Of a stretch of DNA of 64,000 nucleotides, positions 45,385-54,681 are shown piece after piece; the stretch's first letter is position 1, and the number at the start of each line of letters is the position of its first letter. A program made the translations under genes and the position numbers. Source of the stretch: Pseudoalteromonas amylolytica (lineage in GTDB: Bacteria > Pseudomonadota > Gammaproteobacteria > Enterobacterales > Alteromonadaceae); contig NZ_MKJU01000027.1 in the NCBI RefSeq assembly GCF_001854605.1, positions 62,001-126,000 on the forward strand, written 5' to 3'. The notes beneath the pieces were generated by a model. That model was not told where the DNA came from, did no database searches, and saw nothing but the letters and a program-made list of their open reading frames with translations.

Positions 45385-45624
45385 TCAGCGGCTTATTTGC
45401 AACCAAGCAAAAAGAATTATAGGTAAAACAAGCAATAACAATACAGCAGGTGTTTTGAACGCCTTTACTTGCTTGGCTTGAAGCGCTTTCAAAGCTGACT
45501 TTTCATTACATGCAGCGACTTTATCAACATAAAAGTAGCCATCATCTAAATACTCTTTGCAATTTTGCTCATCCGCAGGAATGGCAACAAGCTTCTCTTG
45601 TTTTTTCAGGATGTAAAAATCCAT
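45385..45624 (-). CDS. small C-tail-anchored membrane protein, unknown
   Basis: The chosen start is ATG 45624, with GGTGAGC upstream; an earlier ATG (45660) has no site. The 79-residue product has a soluble part with two Cys (NCKEYLDDGYF, VAACNEKSA) and a single C-terminal TM helix (about 58-76, AVLLLLVLPIILFAWLQ). No family recognised. It is in the same orientation as sbcD, 54 bases upstream of it. Confidence 0.6.
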   Translation of the reverse strand: MDFYILKKQEKLVAIPADEQNCKEYLDDGYFYVDKVAACNEKSALKALQAKQVKAFKTPAVLLLLVLPIILFAWLQISR

Positions 45625-45660
45625 ACTGCTCACCACATTTCTATTGCTAAACGGGTTCAT

Positions 45661-46089
45661 TTATACGAGCAAAACTGAGGCCAACTTTTTATGGCATTTT
45701 TGCACGAAATAAAAAAGTGCGGGATTTTAAAGATAATTTCGAGCAAATATCAACTATTAATTTTGCTTTTTTTATTTATTTACAAAATAAAGACAATAAT
45801 TTGAAAAAATGACGAGTTGGCATGCCATTTTATTGTCATATTTCGTACTTATGCGAATTTACACATAGGCTATTTTTTATTGTTCTAAAGCGAAAAGTGA
45901 TTTTGAGCGTGACTTGAAGGATAATGCGTTCCTTGAGCGCTAACAAATGAGAACTATTTTATTCTGTTAGGTGCAATTGAGAAGAGTTGTCATCTGAGCA
46001 ATAACTTGATGAATTATCAAGGCTGTGTTTTGCAAGATGGCTATTCGTAACCTATGGTTTAATTACATTCGCCGATAAAGGCAGGGATA
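45661..46089. other. AT-rich intergenic region, nothing recognised
   Basis: About 430 bp of AT-rich DNA between divergent genes. I found no convincing ORF, tRNA, riboswitch or strong hairpin. The promoters of both flanking genes presumably lie here. Confidence 0.5.
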
Positions 46090-46728
46090 ATGATGTTACA
46101 ACTTAATGCACAGGCGTGCTCACAAAGTCGTGTAATGATACAACAGCAGATTAAAGGTGTGATATTTGATTTAGACGGCACTTTGGTTAGCTCTGAATTA
46201 GACTTCCAGCTGATCAAAGCACAAGTAGGGTGTCCGCGTGATCTTGATTTGCTTGATTTCATTTCTCAACTTCCCTCTCCGTACATGCGCCAAGAAGCAA
46301 TGAATATTGTACACCAGCACGAAATGCTAGATGCACAAAACGCACAGTTGATGCCGGGGGTGTCAGAGTGCCTTGAAAAACTTACAAACATGCAAATACC
46401 GATGGCGATAGTGACGCGTAACTTTGAGCGCGCTGCGAAGCTAAAACTAAGTCAGTGCAACGTACCTATATCGCTAATGTTAACTCGTGATGATGCACCC
46501 GCTAAACCTAACCCAAGTGCTTTACTACATATTGCAAAGCAATGGCATTTTACATCTAACCATTGCATGTATGTAGGAGATTATCTTTATGATATTCAGG
46601 CAGCGCATAACGCAAAAATGCGCTCTTGTCTTTATGCTCCGCAAGACGTTCCTCATTATGCCAGTCAGGCGCACCATATATTGCGTTCGTTTGATGATTT
46701 ACCGCAACTGATACAGGCTTTCGGTTAA
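46090..46728 (+). CDS. HAD-superfamily phosphatase
   Basis: The 212-residue protein has HAD motif I FDLDGTLV (Asp27, Asp29), motif II IVTRN, motif III Lys in APAKPNPSAL and motif IV VGDYLYDIQAA, with a helical cap between I and II as in the phosphoglycolate-phosphatase branch. The substrate is unknown. An AGGGAT site lies before the start; Met16 is an alternative start. Confidence 0.88.
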   Translation: MMLQLNAQACSQSRVMIQQQIKGVIFDLDGTLVSSELDFQLIKAQVGCPRDLDLLDFISQLPSPYMRQEAMNIVHQHEMLDAQNAQLMPGVSECLEKLTNMQIPMAIVTRNFERAAKLKLSQCNVPISLMLTRDDAPAKPNPSALLHIAKQWHFTSNHCMYVGDYLYDIQAAHNAKMRSCLYAPQDVPHYASQAHHILRSFDDLPQLIQAFG

Positions 46729-46827
46729 CTAACCCAAGACAAAGCCCATCAAACGCTAGCCCAATGGCGAGAGTCTTGTTAAAATCTCGTCAATTTAATT
46801 AATTTAATCTATAAAACGAGAATTAAG

Positions 46828-47553
46828 ATGGGCAGAGCATTTGAAGTCCGCAAAAACGCCATGGCAAAAACGGCGGCGGCAAAAACCAAAGTAAACTCAA
46901 AATATGGTAAAGAAATTTACGTTGTAGCGAAAAATGGCGGCCCTGACCCTGAAACAAACTTGTCTTTACGTCGTTTGATTGATAAAGCGAAGAAAGATCA
47001 GGTTCCAGCACACGTTATTGATAAAGCTGTTGAGAAGGCAGCCGGTGGTGCAGGTGAAGACTACGCAGCGGCGCGATACGAAGGTTACGGCCCTGCCAAC
47101 TGTATGGTGATTGTTGATTGTTTAACTGACAACCCAAATCGTACTATCAAAGATGTACGCCTGCCGTTTACTAAAACTGACTCAAAAATTGGTAGCCCAG
47201 GCTGTGTTGCTCACATGTTTGATCACTTAGCTATTTTAGGCTTTGACGGCGATGACGATGAAGCGGTGTTAGAAGCGCTGATGATGGCTGATGTAGACGT
47301 GACAGATGTTGAAGTGGAAGACGGTAAGGTGTCTGTATTTGCGCCACATACAGAGTACTACAAGGCCAAAACGGCACTGACAGAAGCGTTTGAAGGCATT
47401 AACTTTGAAGTAGACGAGATTACGTTCGTACCACAAACTCATATCGAAATTACAGACGCCGACGACATCGCTAATTTTGAAAAGTTTATGGGCATGTTAG
47501 AAGATTGTGATGATGTACAAAACATTTATCACAATGCCATTGTGAAAAACTAA
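46828..47553 (+). CDS. YebC/PmpR family transcriptional regulator
   Basis: The 241-residue protein belongs to the YebC/TACO1 family ([20 protein letters not shown], then [39 protein letters not shown] in parts). It is closest to the YeeN-like paralogue group with the FEVRK start rather than classical YebC (MAGHSKW). Members bind DNA or act on translation of proline stretches. It ends in an intrinsic terminator. Confidence 0.9.
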   Translation: MGRAFEVRKNAMAKTAAAKTKVNSKYGKEIYVVAKNGGPDPETNLSLRRLIDKAKKDQVPAHVIDKAVEKAAGGAGEDYAAARYEGYGPANCMVIVDCLTDNPNRTIKDVRLPFTKTDSKIGSPGCVAHMFDHLAILGFDGDDDEAVLEALMMADVDVTDVEVEDGKVSVFAPHTEYYKAKTALTEAFEGINFEVDEITFVPQTHIEITDADDIANFEKFMGMLEDCDDVQNIYHNAIVKN

Positions 47554-47574
47554 TCCTGCTATAGCAATATAAAG

Positions 47575-47597
47575 CCGAGCTTCATGCTCGGTTTTTT
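47575..47597 (+). terminator. rho-independent terminator after the YebC-family gene
   Basis: CCGAGC (47575-47580), loop TTCAT, GCTCGG (47586-47591) and six T residues. Confidence 0.88.
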
Positions 47598-47620
47598 ATT
47601 GCTCCAATTATGGTACAAAC

Positions 47621-47971
47621 ATGATGAGTAAAGTTGTAAGTATTGATAACACAGAACATTATCAGTGGGGTGGAGTATGTGATGGTTGGCACTTGGCCGC
47701 GACACCCAACTTGAGTGTTATCCAAGAGCGAGTACCTCCTGGAGCTCAAGAAGCCAAGCATTTTCACCACTTTGCAGAGCAGTTTTTTTATATTTTAGCA
47801 GGGCAGGCGCAGCTAGAGATAGATGGAGAAGTATTGAAGCTCAATGCGGGGCAGGGAGCACAGGTGAGCGCTAAAACACCGCATCAGCTTAAAAATGTAA
47901 GCTCGGAAGTTGTGAGTATGCTGGTTATTTCCACCCCTGCGAGCCATGGTGACCGTACAACACTAGAATAG
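47621..47971 (+). CDS. small cupin-domain protein
   Basis: The 116-residue single cupin has metal-ligand motif 1 HFHHFAEQFFYILAGQAQL and motif 2 region VSAKTPHQLKNVS, so a Fe, Mn or Zn site is likely. The reaction is unknown. The stop TAG abuts that of the convergent pxpA gene without a gap. ATG 47624 is an alternative start. Confidence 0.88.
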   Translation: MMSKVVSIDNTEHYQWGGVCDGWHLAATPNLSVIQERVPPGAQEAKHFHHFAEQFFYILAGQAQLEIDGEVLKLNAGQGAQVSAKTPHQLKNVSSEVVSMLVISTPASHGDRTTLE

Positions 47972-48703
47972 CTATTCACCAGTTAGTAAAATACTGATCT
48001 CTTTGACTAGCGTGATACTGGCTTCATTGTCGCCATGTACACATAGCGTATCGGCCTTTAATGGCAGTTGCTTGCCTGTGTTAGTTGTTACAGTGCCTTG
48101 CTCAACTAACTGTTTTACCTGTGCCATTAACGTGCTCTTGTCATGCACTGCATTTGGTTGACTACGCGGCGTCAACAAGCCTTGATCTGTATAAAGTCTG
48201 TCAGCAAATGCTTCAAACATAAGTTCTACCCCAAACTTATCAGCTAGTCTTTGATGTTGCGCTTGTTTTGCAGTGGCTAAAATCATCAGTTTGAGTGGCT
48301 TAGGGTAATTGGCGACGGCTTGGATGACGGTTTCCAAGATAGATTCATCGGCCATCATGTCATTATAAAGTGCACCATGTGGTTTAACATAGGTGACTGA
48401 TAGCCCTTGGCACAGAGCCATGCCATACAGCGCCGAGATTTGGTAGTGCAACGTGTTTGTGAGCGTTTGTGGTGACAACTTCATAGAACGACGCCCAAAA
48501 CCTTGTAGATCTGGATAGCTTGGGTGGGCGCCAATGGTGACGTTATACTGCTTAGCGAGTACGAGTGTTTTGGCGATGACATCGGGATCACCACCATGAA
48601 AACCGCAGGCGATATTTGCGCAATCAATCACGGCCATGGCTTGCTCATCTAGGCCCATCGTCCAAGCACCAAAGCTTTCACCTAAATCACAGTTTAAAAG
48701 CAT
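47972..48703 (-). CDS. pxpA: 5-oxoprolinase subunit A (LamB/YcsF family)
   Basis: The 243-residue protein has the family start LLNCDLGESFGAW and NIACGFHGGDP, and YVKPHGALYND, typical of PxpA, which with PxpB and PxpC hydrolyses 5-oxoproline to glutamate. PxpB/PxpC are not in this window. The last codons lie in a copy of the GATC repeat (47982-48000), read here as ISILLTG rather than DQNFTN. Confidence 0.92.
   Translation of the reverse strand: MLLNCDLGESFGAWTMGLDEQAMAVIDCANIACGFHGGDPDVIAKTLVLAKQYNVTIGAHPSYPDLQGFGRRSMKLSPQTLTNTLHYQISALYGMALCQGLSVTYVKPHGALYNDMMADESILETVIQAVANYPKPLKLMILATAKQAQHQRLADKFGVELMFEAFADRLYTDQGLLTPRSQPNAVHDKSTLMAQVKQLVEQGTVTTNTGKQLPLKADTLCVHGDNEASITLVKEISILLTGE
47982..48000 (+). 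repeat. dispersed 19-bp GATC repeat at the 3' end of pxpA
   Basis: GTTAGTAAAATACTGATCT is an exact consensus match. It covers the C-terminal codons of pxpA, in a different frame from the other coding copies. Confidence 0.85.
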
Positions 48704-48713
48704 CTATCTTATC

Positions 48714-50552
48714 CTATTTAATTGTTACTGGCAGTGTGCCACTAGCCGACGCTTGCCCTAATATCACTTGTGCCAAAGCGGTAAAAGCTGGCCCTGCAAC
48801 ACGGTTGCTATTATCTACGTCAATATTATAAGCATAGCTTGCTAGCACGGCATCGCTGTAGGGGGAAAACTGTGTGATCTCATATGGCGCACGTAAGCTA
48901 ATAAAGAGTGTTTGTTTGTGATGTGCTTTGGCGTATTTTAACAGTGCTTTAAGTGCGCTGGGTTGTTCTTGACGTGAAAGCGCGAATTCTTCAAGCTTAC
49001 TAACATCTTCCATGCCGCCAATTTCAACGGCACTTTGCTGTGGGCTGGCATGTGCACCAATCACCCAATCGGCTTGCTCAATGGCTGCGTGAGCAATACT
49101 GGGATCAAAGCCTTGCAAACTACTACAGCTAATTTGTAAAGGGGCTTTACTATATAGTTCAAGTGCTTGGCGCATAGCTTCGCACTTACGCTGATCAGGC
49201 ATAATAATATGCACTTTACTGTGAGTCTTAACATTAATTGGTAGCAACGCGGTATTTTTTACTTGCGTGATTGCCGCCAGTGCGAGCTCTGCTTCTAATT
49301 TTCTATGCGCTGGGTTGCCTAGTGTTGAGTGTGCGATATTAGCTGAAACCTTGGTATTGCTTTTTATAAACTTATCTTTGAGTGCATGAATACGCTGGGC
49401 TGATCGCGCGACTTCTTGTTCATCTAACACCCCTTGGCTGACGGCATTAGTGAGTGCTTGTAACAGTTGCTCTAATTTTTTGATGTCGCTAGGAGTGCGC
49501 ATAGCAATCGGCATAAGCGCAATATCAACGCCTGCTTTGAAAGTTTCGATAACCGCCGCCTCAGCATCAAAAAAATCGCTAATACCCGCCATATCGAGCG
49601 CATCGGTGATGATCACACCTTGGTAGCCCAATTTATCACGTAATAAGTTATGCATAATTTTGCGCGACATAGTGGCAGGTTTAAGCATTTGCTCACCATG
49701 TTTATTTTGCACCGTGCTACTGTCTAAAGCTGGGTATTGAATATGCGCCGTCATGATCATACCGGGCGAATTAGTGTTTATGACACTTTGAAATGGCGCT
49801 AGGTCGTTTTGCCAAATAGTTTGTTCATCATGATCAACACGCGGCAGACCAGTATGGCTGTCCACATGGGTATCGCCATGACCCGGGAAGTGTTTTAAGG
49901 CTGAGATCACGTTTTGCTGCTCAAAAGCCTTGACCTGTTCCGCGCCAAGCTTAGCCACAACATCGGGGTTTTCAGAGAATGAACGAACGTTGATCACAGG
50001 GTTGTCAGCGTTCATGTTCACATCTACTGTGGGTGCAAAGTTTACGTTTATGCCTAAGCTTGCAAGCTCTTTGCCTATTGCACTGGCAACCTTAGTTGCG
50101 TAGTGCGTGTCGTGCAGCGGGTAGGTTGCACCTATGCTCATGTTGCCGGTAAATGACGTCGCTTGCGCTCGGTTAATACGTGCTACGCGACCACCTTCTT
50201 GGTCAATGGCTATAAATAGCGGTTGAGGGTGTTTAGCATTTTGTGCGGCGCTTTGTAGTTGATTGTTTAAATTAACTATTTGTGCAATATCTTGAGTGTT
50301 TTCAGAAAATAAGATCACGCCACCGATATGATATTTGCCTAATACATCAGCAAGCTCTGGCGGTAGAGTCGTCATTGGTGTTCTGCACGTTTCGCTCTGG
50401 CCTTGTTGGCAAAAATAGCGAAAATCTAGCATTAGCTTTTGTCCAAGCTGCACTGCCAGCGGTAAATCTGGCGTGGTACTGGCGAGTGATGGATTGCTGA
50501 TTGTCATGGCGAAAAAGATACCTAATGGTTTAAAAAGCCTGAAAAGCGTCAT
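48714..50552 (-). CDS. glycoside hydrolase family 3, beta-N-acetylhexosaminidase-like
   Basis: The 612-residue secreted protein has a signal peptide (about 1-24). The family 3 catalytic domain shows KHFPGHGDTHVDSHTGLPR (the NagZ-type His-containing loop) and the nucleophile Asp near 318 in VIITDALDMAGI. A C-terminal alpha/beta sandwich domain follows (about 400-612). Compared with cytoplasmic NagZ (about 340 residues) it has the extra domain and is periplasmic or secreted. It likely removes GlcNAc from peptidoglycan or chitin oligomers. Ten bases upstream of pxpA. Confidence 0.88.
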   Translation of the reverse strand: MTLFRLFKPLGIFFAMTISNPSLASTTPDLPLAVQLGQKLMLDFRYFCQQGQSETCRTPMTTLPPELADVLGKYHIGGVILFSENTQDIAQIVNLNNQLQSAAQNAKHPQPLFIAIDQEGGRVARINRAQATSFTGNMSIGATYPLHDTHYATKVASAIGKELASLGINVNFAPTVDVNMNADNPVINVRSFSENPDVVAKLGAEQVKAFEQQNVISALKHFPGHGDTHVDSHTGLPRVDHDEQTIWQNDLAPFQSVINTNSPGMIMTAHIQYPALDSSTVQNKHGEQMLKPATMSRKIMHNLLRDKLGYQGVIITDALDMAGISDFFDAEAAVIETFKAGVDIALMPIAMRTPSDIKKLEQLLQALTNAVSQGVLDEQEVARSAQRIHALKDKFIKSNTKVSANIAHSTLGNPAHRKLEAELALAAITQVKNTALLPINVKTHSKVHIIMPDQRKCEAMRQALELYSKAPLQISCSSLQGFDPSIAHAAIEQADWVIGAHASPQQSAVEIGGMEDVSKLEEFALSRQEQPSALKALLKYAKAHHKQTLFISLRAPYEITQFSPYSDAVLASYAYNIDVDNSNRVAGPAFTALAQVILGQASASGTLPVTIK

Positions 50553-50691
50553 AAAGAATAGTTAACCTCAACAGAGATCACAGAGTTATTGTTTTAATTG
50601 TCACTAATTTAGCATTAACCCAAGGTGATTGATAATTAAAGACGATAAACAAGCGCATAGTTGCAAACTTTTTTAACTTGTGAGGATGCTG

Positions 50692-50826
50692 ATGGCGTTT
50701 AAAAACCCTAAGGAGAGCAGCTTGTTTATAAAGAAGCGCTTGGAGCTACTTCGAAAAGACCGCTCAAAAGGCGCTCTGAGTTGGCTTTTTACCGTATTCA
50801 ATACCAAAATAAAGGTACTGGAATAA
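50692..50826 (+). CDS. possible 44-residue basic protein
   Basis: ATG 50692 has TGAGGA upstream. The 44-residue product is basic (KKRLELLRKDRSKGALSW) with no signal. It fills part of the 337-bp gap between divergent genes. No family recognised. Confidence 0.4.
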   Translation: MAFKNPKESSLFIKKRLELLRKDRSKGALSWLFTVFNTKIKVLE

Positions 50827-50889
50827 AATCAAAAGTAATATGATTTTATCTGTAGAACTATAGGATATACGCCCAGGTAAGGAGAGTGT

Positions 50890-51801
50890 GTGCATTATGC
50901 AATTTTACTGTTTTTTGCACTGTTTTACTTTGTAAGTCACATCGTCAACGCCAAGCAAGCGCACAACGCTACCGTCCAAGTGGTGCGATATAATATTGCC
51001 GAACTGAGCAATGATCCAAAACAAAGCTATTATATTGAACTGCTGCGCCTTGCGCTGCAAAAGAGCGTCAAAGAATACGGTGAGTATGAACTCAAAGCTT
51101 TGATACTCAATGATGTACCGCAGGGACGAACATTGGACTTACTTGCCAATCAGGACATCATCGACGTGCACTGGAGTGTGACCTCAATTGCACGAGAGCA
51201 GTTATTAGGCGTTGTGTACATTCCATTACTCAGAGGCCTGATGGGCGCGCGTTTATTCTTAATCCATAAAGATGATGCCGAAAAGTTTGCTCAAATAAAC
51301 AATCCACGATGGCTTTTTAATCATTCTGTGGGCAGTGGGGTAGATTGGCCAGATACAAAAATTTATGAAAAAACGGGTTTTACCGTGGCTACGGCAGACA
51401 GTACTCACTTACATGAAATGCTTGCGCAGAAGCGATTTGAGCTCTTTCCCAGAGCACTTCATGAGCCGTGGGGTGAAATAGCCCAACATTCTAACTTGAT
51501 GGTAGAGCCCACTTTAGCCTTATGTTACCCCGCAGCAATGTACTTTTTTGTTCACCCAGACAATCATACTTTGAGAAAACGGCTGACATTTGGCTTGCAG
51601 CAAGCCATTGAGGATGGCAGCTTCGAAGCACTATTTTTTAGCGACTCGATTATTGCCGATGCAATACAACGCAGCAATTTTGCACAGCGCAGAGTCCTAA
51701 GCATCCCAAATCCTTTTATGAGCATACGCACGCGAGACACGTTAAAAGTAGAGCAGTACGTATGGCCACCTTTGCAAAACTGTGTGATGCCCAAAATGTA
51801 A
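50890..51801 (+). CDS. periplasmic solute-binding-like protein (SBP family 3 fold)
   Basis: The start is GTG 50890, with AAGGAG 5 bases upstream. The 303-residue product has a signal peptide (1-21) and the layout of extracellular solute-binding proteins of family 3 (VQVVRYNIAE, a two-lobed body and LRKRLTFGLQQAIEDGSFEALF near the C-terminus). There are no permease or ATPase genes next to it, so it may be a sensor partner rather than a transporter part. Ligand unknown. Confidence 0.75.
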   Translation: MHYAILLFFALFYFVSHIVNAKQAHNATVQVVRYNIAELSNDPKQSYYIELLRLALQKSVKEYGEYELKALILNDVPQGRTLDLLANQDIIDVHWSVTSIAREQLLGVVYIPLLRGLMGARLFLIHKDDAEKFAQINNPRWLFNHSVGSGVDWPDTKIYEKTGFTVATADSTHLHEMLAQKRFELFPRALHEPWGEIAQHSNLMVEPTLALCYPAAMYFFVHPDNHTLRKRLTFGLQQAIEDGSFEALFFSDSIIADAIQRSNFAQRRVLSIPNPFMSIRTRDTLKVEQYVWPPLQNCVMPKM

Positions 51802-51826
51802 CGTACTCTTGAGCATCTAATATGGG

Positions 51827-52267
51827 TTACTCTGGCTGCTTGTTGGCGGCAACTTTATTACAAATAATGCGCTCAACGCTCCAGTTTCCTGCGCCATGCA
51901 CTGCGAGCATTAAAAATCCCCCCGCAATGGCAATGTTTTTCATAAACATAATTGCTTGCATTTGATCTTCGAAGTTGGCGTGAAACAACACTGCGCTAAG
52001 GATACAAAACCCAGCAAATGCCAGCGCGGTGAGTCTGCTCATAAAGCCCAGAAGAATAAACAACCCGCCAACGGCTTCAAGCAGGATGACCAATGGCAGG
52101 AGCTCAGAAGGTACACCCATTGACGTCATATACTGCGCCGTTCCTTCATATTGTTGGATTTTATTCACTCCCGCTAAAATAAATATGAGTGATAAGCCAA
52201 TGCGACCGAGCAGTGCGCTCAGATCGCTAAGCTGTGTATTGTTTGCAAATGGATTAATGAAATTCAT
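51827..52267 (-). CDS. DoxX family membrane protein
   Basis: The 146-residue protein has four TM helices typical of DoxX: LLGRIGLSLIFILAGVNKI (about 19-37), VILLEAVGGLFILLGFMSRL, ALAFAGFCILSAVLF and IAIAGGFLMLAVHGAG. DoxX proteins take part in oxidative-stress or thiosulfate-quinone metabolism in some bacteria; here the role is not known. It is divergent from the AraC-family gene. Confidence 0.9.
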   Translation of the reverse strand: MNFINPFANNTQLSDLSALLGRIGLSLIFILAGVNKIQQYEGTAQYMTSMGVPSELLPLVILLEAVGGLFILLGFMSRLTALAFAGFCILSAVLFHANFEDQMQAIMFMKNIAIAGGFLMLAVHGAGNWSVERIICNKVAANKQPE

Positions 52268-52478
52268 GGCAATTCCCCTACTCGTTGTTGTTTAGCTCAG
52301 CCCATGCTGATAGCTAAATACAGTGTAGGTGCTTTTTGATGAATTAGAATTATCGTACTGTTACGGCGCTATGTTGCTCACTACAATGCGTAAAAATGTG
52401 ACATTTCGCAATTTCAATCAAGAAAATAATGGATACAAAACGCATACTAGGTGTTTTGCAGATAAGACAAGTAACTCG

Positions 52479-53351
52479 ATGATACAAAAAGATACCCTGG
52501 AAGCGCGTATTAAACGTGTGTGCGACTTCATTAGCCACAATCTAGATAAACCGATGGACTTGACCGAACTCAGTGAAGTGGCGGCGTTATCTCGTTTTCA
52601 TTTTCATCGGGTATTTTTAGCCTACACGGGAGTGAGTGTAACCAAGTTTGTGCAATTGGCTAGATTAAAAAGAGCATCTTTTCAGCTGGCTTTTGAAAGC
52701 GATAGCAAAATTATTGATGTTGCGTTAGCTGCACAGTTTGATAGTGCTGAGGCGTTCTCCAGAGCGTTTAAACGCACTTTTTCACAAACACCTAGCCAGT
52801 TTAGACAAACCCCAAATTGGCCCAACTGGTATGAGGTATTGGACTTCACTTTACCCACGCCTAATGAGGACACATTAGCAGTAGAAATTATAGAATTTCC
52901 TCAAACGCCTATTGCGTACCTAACCCATTGTGGTGATCCACAAAAAGTGTACACAACCGCAGGGCAGTTTGTTGCGTGGCGCAAGCAAACTCGCTGCTCA
53001 CCTGTGCACCGTTGTCGCACATTTGGTATGCCCAATGGCGACCCCAATACCATGAATGAAGATGACTTTAGACTAAAAATTTGCGGCTCTTTACTCACGC
53101 AGTCACATAGTGTGGAGCCTAACCCATTCGGGGTAAAAGCGGGGATGATCCCCGCCATGCGCTGTGCCAAAGCAACGCATGTTGGTAGCCATGACACATT
53201 GGAAAATACCATTTATGCGCTCTATCAGCAGTGGTTGCCGCAAAGTGGCGAGCAACTTGGTGAGCACAATTGCTTCTTTGAATATTTAAATTTAATTCAT
53301 GAAGTGAATGAATGTGACTTACGCACAGATGTGTTTTTACCCTTGCAATAA
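52479..53351 (+). CDS. AraC-family regulator with GyrI-like effector domain
   Basis: The frame is open from 52329; I place the start at ATG 52479 because the sequence before it has no AraC-like content. The 290-residue product has two HTH motifs (LTELSEVAALSRFHFHRVFL and VALAAQFDSAEAFSRAFKRTF, about 25-95) and a C-terminal GyrI/SbmC-like domain from about 135 that binds small molecules, as in Rob and BmrR relatives. It may respond to an amphipathic compound and control the divergent DoxX gene. Confidence 0.82.
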   Translation: MIQKDTLEARIKRVCDFISHNLDKPMDLTELSEVAALSRFHFHRVFLAYTGVSVTKFVQLARLKRASFQLAFESDSKIIDVALAAQFDSAEAFSRAFKRTFSQTPSQFRQTPNWPNWYEVLDFTLPTPNEDTLAVEIIEFPQTPIAYLTHCGDPQKVYTTAGQFVAWRKQTRCSPVHRCRTFGMPNGDPNTMNEDDFRLKICGSLLTQSHSVEPNPFGVKAGMIPAMRCAKATHVGSHDTLENTIYALYQQWLPQSGEQLGEHNCFFEYLNLIHEVNECDLRTDVFLPLQ

Positions 53352-53427
53352 TCAACAGATTCTTAGCGAAAAATATTGATCACGGCTATACCTTAGACAA
53401 TGTTAATCACTTTCAGAGGGTTAGTTC

Positions 53428-54381
53428 ATGACAAGCAATCATAGATTGGTACATATGATGTTAGCGCTGATGTCAATGTACTCTGTGAGTGTAAGTGCCA
53501 AGACGGTGCGCATTGTACTCAATGATTGGGCCAGCCAACACGTTATTTCACAAATATACGGTCAGCTGGTGGAGACTGTTGGCTTTAAAAGCAAGTTTGT
53601 GTCACTTCCGACAGATGGCCAATGGTACTACCTGAAATACAACTATGTGGATGTTCAGGTTGAAGTATGGCAAGGCACCATGGAAGACAAGCTCACCCAA
53701 CTTATTGAATCGAAAAGTCTTCAAGAGGCTGGCAGCTACCCATTTACGGCGCGAGAAGAATGGTGGTATCCAAGTTATGTCAGCTCACTGTGTCCTCAAT
53801 TGCCTGATTGGCAGGCTTTGAACGATTGCGCAAAATTATTCAGCGAGGGGGATGACCCGCGTGGTGTGTACTACACAGGCCCTTGGGAGCGACATGATTT
53901 AGCGCGGATCCGAGCATTGAATTTGAATTATCGTGTGATTAGTCTCTCTGATGACTCGGCGCTCGTAAAAAAACTGCAAAAAGCATATCAGCAAAAGAAA
54001 CCCATACTCATATTTAACTGGACCCCCAACTGGATTGATACACAGTATTCAGGCGAGTTCGTCGAGTTCCCAAGCCATACTCCTGAGTGTGAAACGGACC
54101 CAGAATGGGGTTTAAACAAACAGTTTTTATATGATTGTGGCAACCCCAAGTCGGGCTGGATCAAAAAAGTGACCACCAAAGAATTCCCAAAGATACTCCC
54201 TTGTGCCTTTGATATTCTCAAAAGCATGACATTTAGCAAAGACGAACTGGCCCAGTTCGCGTTGCAAGTAAACGTGCAGGCTCAAACTAGCAAGCAAGTC
54301 AGCCAACAGTGGCTGTCACAAAATCAACAACGTTGGCAAAGTTGGCTTAACCACACCAGTTGCGATGCCTATCGAGATTGA
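53428..54381 (+). CDS. OpuAC/ProX-like substrate-binding protein
   Basis: The 317-residue protein has a signal peptide (about 1-24) and the ProX/OpuAC layout: DWASQHVISQIYGQLVE, LKYNYVDVQVEVWQGTM and FNWTPNWIDTQY carry the aromatic residues that bind quaternary ammonium ligands in this family. Six Cys residues suggest disulfides. No ABC transporter genes are adjacent. Probably binds betaine- or choline-like compounds. Confidence 0.8.
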   Translation: MTSNHRLVHMMLALMSMYSVSVSAKTVRIVLNDWASQHVISQIYGQLVETVGFKSKFVSLPTDGQWYYLKYNYVDVQVEVWQGTMEDKLTQLIESKSLQEAGSYPFTAREEWWYPSYVSSLCPQLPDWQALNDCAKLFSEGDDPRGVYYTGPWERHDLARIRALNLNYRVISLSDDSALVKKLQKAYQQKKPILIFNWTPNWIDTQYSGEFVEFPSHTPECETDPEWGLNKQFLYDCGNPKSGWIKKVTTKEFPKILPCAFDILKSMTFSKDELAQFALQVNVQAQTSKQVSQQWLSQNQQRWQSWLNHTSCDAYRD

Positions 54382-54681
54382 TCGGTTAGCTTAAATGTGT
54401 GAGCAGTTACATGTACGTTTTATATATTGCTCTATGAAAAGGACTTGTTATTGACTACATGTGGCAAACTTAAGGTAGTCTCTAAAAACTTTCTGATAGA
54501 TAGCCATTATTGGTAGCTGCTATCTACTCAATATTATATGTTTATCACTATAGCTTTGTTCTTTGATAATTTGAAAATCGTGATTTTTAGCACTAAAGAC
54601 TAGCACCATTTTGTACCCAAAATTTTCGGTGGATTTTAGATGGCATTTTTTATTTAACAAAAACAAGTATATACTTTTAGA
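54382..54681 (+). promoter_or_regulatory. CRISPR leader region
   Basis: About 300 bp of AT-rich DNA without an ORF, ending directly at the first repeat. As the degenerate repeats are at the far end, this is the leader side where the array promoter and spacer integration occur. It holds a perfect 8-bp inverted repeat TAGATAGC/GCTATCTA (54497-54504, 54519-54526). An IHF-like site was looked for but not clear. Confidence 0.75.

Noticed and set aside
52329..52478. N-terminal extension of the AraC-family frame
   Set aside because: No family content and no ribosome site; start placed at 52479.
53362..53383. TTAGCGAAAAATATTGATCA after the AraC-family gene
   Set aside because: Two bases longer between TTAG and TGATC than the repeat; not a true copy.
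54540..54600. IHF-type site in the CRISPR leader (TTGATA near 54560)
   Set aside because: Only the TTGATW half matches; the YAA part does not.
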